Source: Planctomycetota bacterium
GTDB lineage: Bacteria > Planctomycetota > Phycisphaerae > Sedimentisphaerales > Anaerobacaceae
NCBI GenBank assembly: GCA_022567055.1
Contig: JADFHU010000354.1
Span: 1-6,258, forward strand
Length of the DNA stretch: 6,258 nucleotides
Direction of reading: 5' to 3'
Positions 6,038 to 6,258 of the stretch are shown here, one piece after another. Each line of letters starts with the position of its first letter. Position 1 is the stretch's first letter. A program made the translations under genes and the position numbers. Below the pieces are notes generated by a model. It was not told the origin of the DNA, did no database searches, and saw only the letters and a program-made list of their open reading frames with translations.

Positions 6038-6258
6038 CTATAGTGCCAATACGGAGTCATACATTTCAAGATACGAATTAGCTTCATTCAGGTCATAAAG
6101 AGGGTCACTTAGGGCATAGCTCCTGGTTGGAAAACGGTTGTCGTTTCATCAACAATGGCGATACATTTACTGGAAGATTCGATTGCCGCGAATCTTCCGC
6201 TTGACCAACCGGCAGAGCTAGTGGCATAATCTGAACTCTTTGCAAAACATGAAGATAG
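6038..6258 (-). pseudogene. Possible broken coding trace entering from the right edge (unrecognised)
   Basis: On the minus strand, a frame open from the right edge reads 49 codons (including SSGRFAAIESSSKCIAIVDE) to a TAA at 6111-6109. A second frame runs from 6145 to a TAG at 6040-6038 and reads NRFPTRSYALSDPLYDLNEA, then NSYLEMYDSVLAL. It has no start codon before its methionine near the end. Both have protein-like composition, and they overlap at 6111-6145, as expected if one gene was split by a single frameshift. I do not recognise a family. The pieces are short enough to arise by chance, and no start is visible, so this is tentative. Confidence 0.28.
6172..6198. repeat. Perfect 10-bp stem-loop GGAAGATTCG / CGAATCTTCC, 7-base loop
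   Basis: The arms at 6172-6181 and 6189-6198 are exact reverse complements around ATTGCCG. A further pair, GGTTGG (6125-6130) and CCAACC (6205-6210), encloses it. There is no T-run after it on either strand, so it is a poor intrinsic terminator. It lies inside the possible minus-strand coding trace. Confidence 0.5.

Noticed and set aside
6172..6198. Intrinsic terminator
   Set aside because: The stem is strong, but neither strand has a T-run after it, and no gene ends close by on the plus strand.
6125..6210. Integron attC-like site formed by GGTTGG ... CCAACC around a hairpin
   Set aside because: The half-sites have the opposite order to attC (GTT first and AAC last), and no integrase or cassette is nearby.

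Overview
The window looks like a piece of a planctomycete genome or a close relative, possibly from a metagenome. The evidence is indirect. An ECF sigma factor is coupled to a membrane Ser/Thr kinase with a beta-propeller sensor. A secreted protein carries the NLGPxVN / SADG / DIWVTTR type of PD40 repeat. A flagellar M-ring gene is also present. No rRNA, tRNA or CRISPR array was seen, so the lineage call is inference.

Layout. (1) Positions 1-1873, minus strand: one uninterrupted reading frame that leaves the window at its left edge. Its first ~222 codons encode a signal peptide and four PD40-like repeats. From codon ~220 it turns, in frame, into the flagellar M-ring protein FliF, without FliF's N-terminal membrane helix. 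This is the strangest object in the window: a real gene fusion, a rearrangement, or an assembly misjoin. (2) 1874-2110: a divergent control region with three inverted repeats and a candidate promoter. (3) 2111-2725, plus strand: an ECF-like sigma factor with a TTG start. (4) 2725-5598, plus strand: a 957-residue transmembrane Ser/Thr kinase with a PD40 propeller outside the membrane. Its ATG overlaps the sigma stop codon (TGATG). (5) 5599-6258: no intact gene. It holds a frameshifted remnant of an integrase-type transposase and, on the minus strand at the right edge, a weakly supported broken coding trace.

How the parts may work together (inference). The propeller of the kinase senses something outside the cytoplasmic membrane, the cytoplasmic kinase domain signals, and the co-translated sigma factor carries the response to promoters. 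The divergent secreted PD40 gene shares the control region and is a natural candidate target. The FliF part has no obvious link to this signalling module, which adds to the suspicion about the join.
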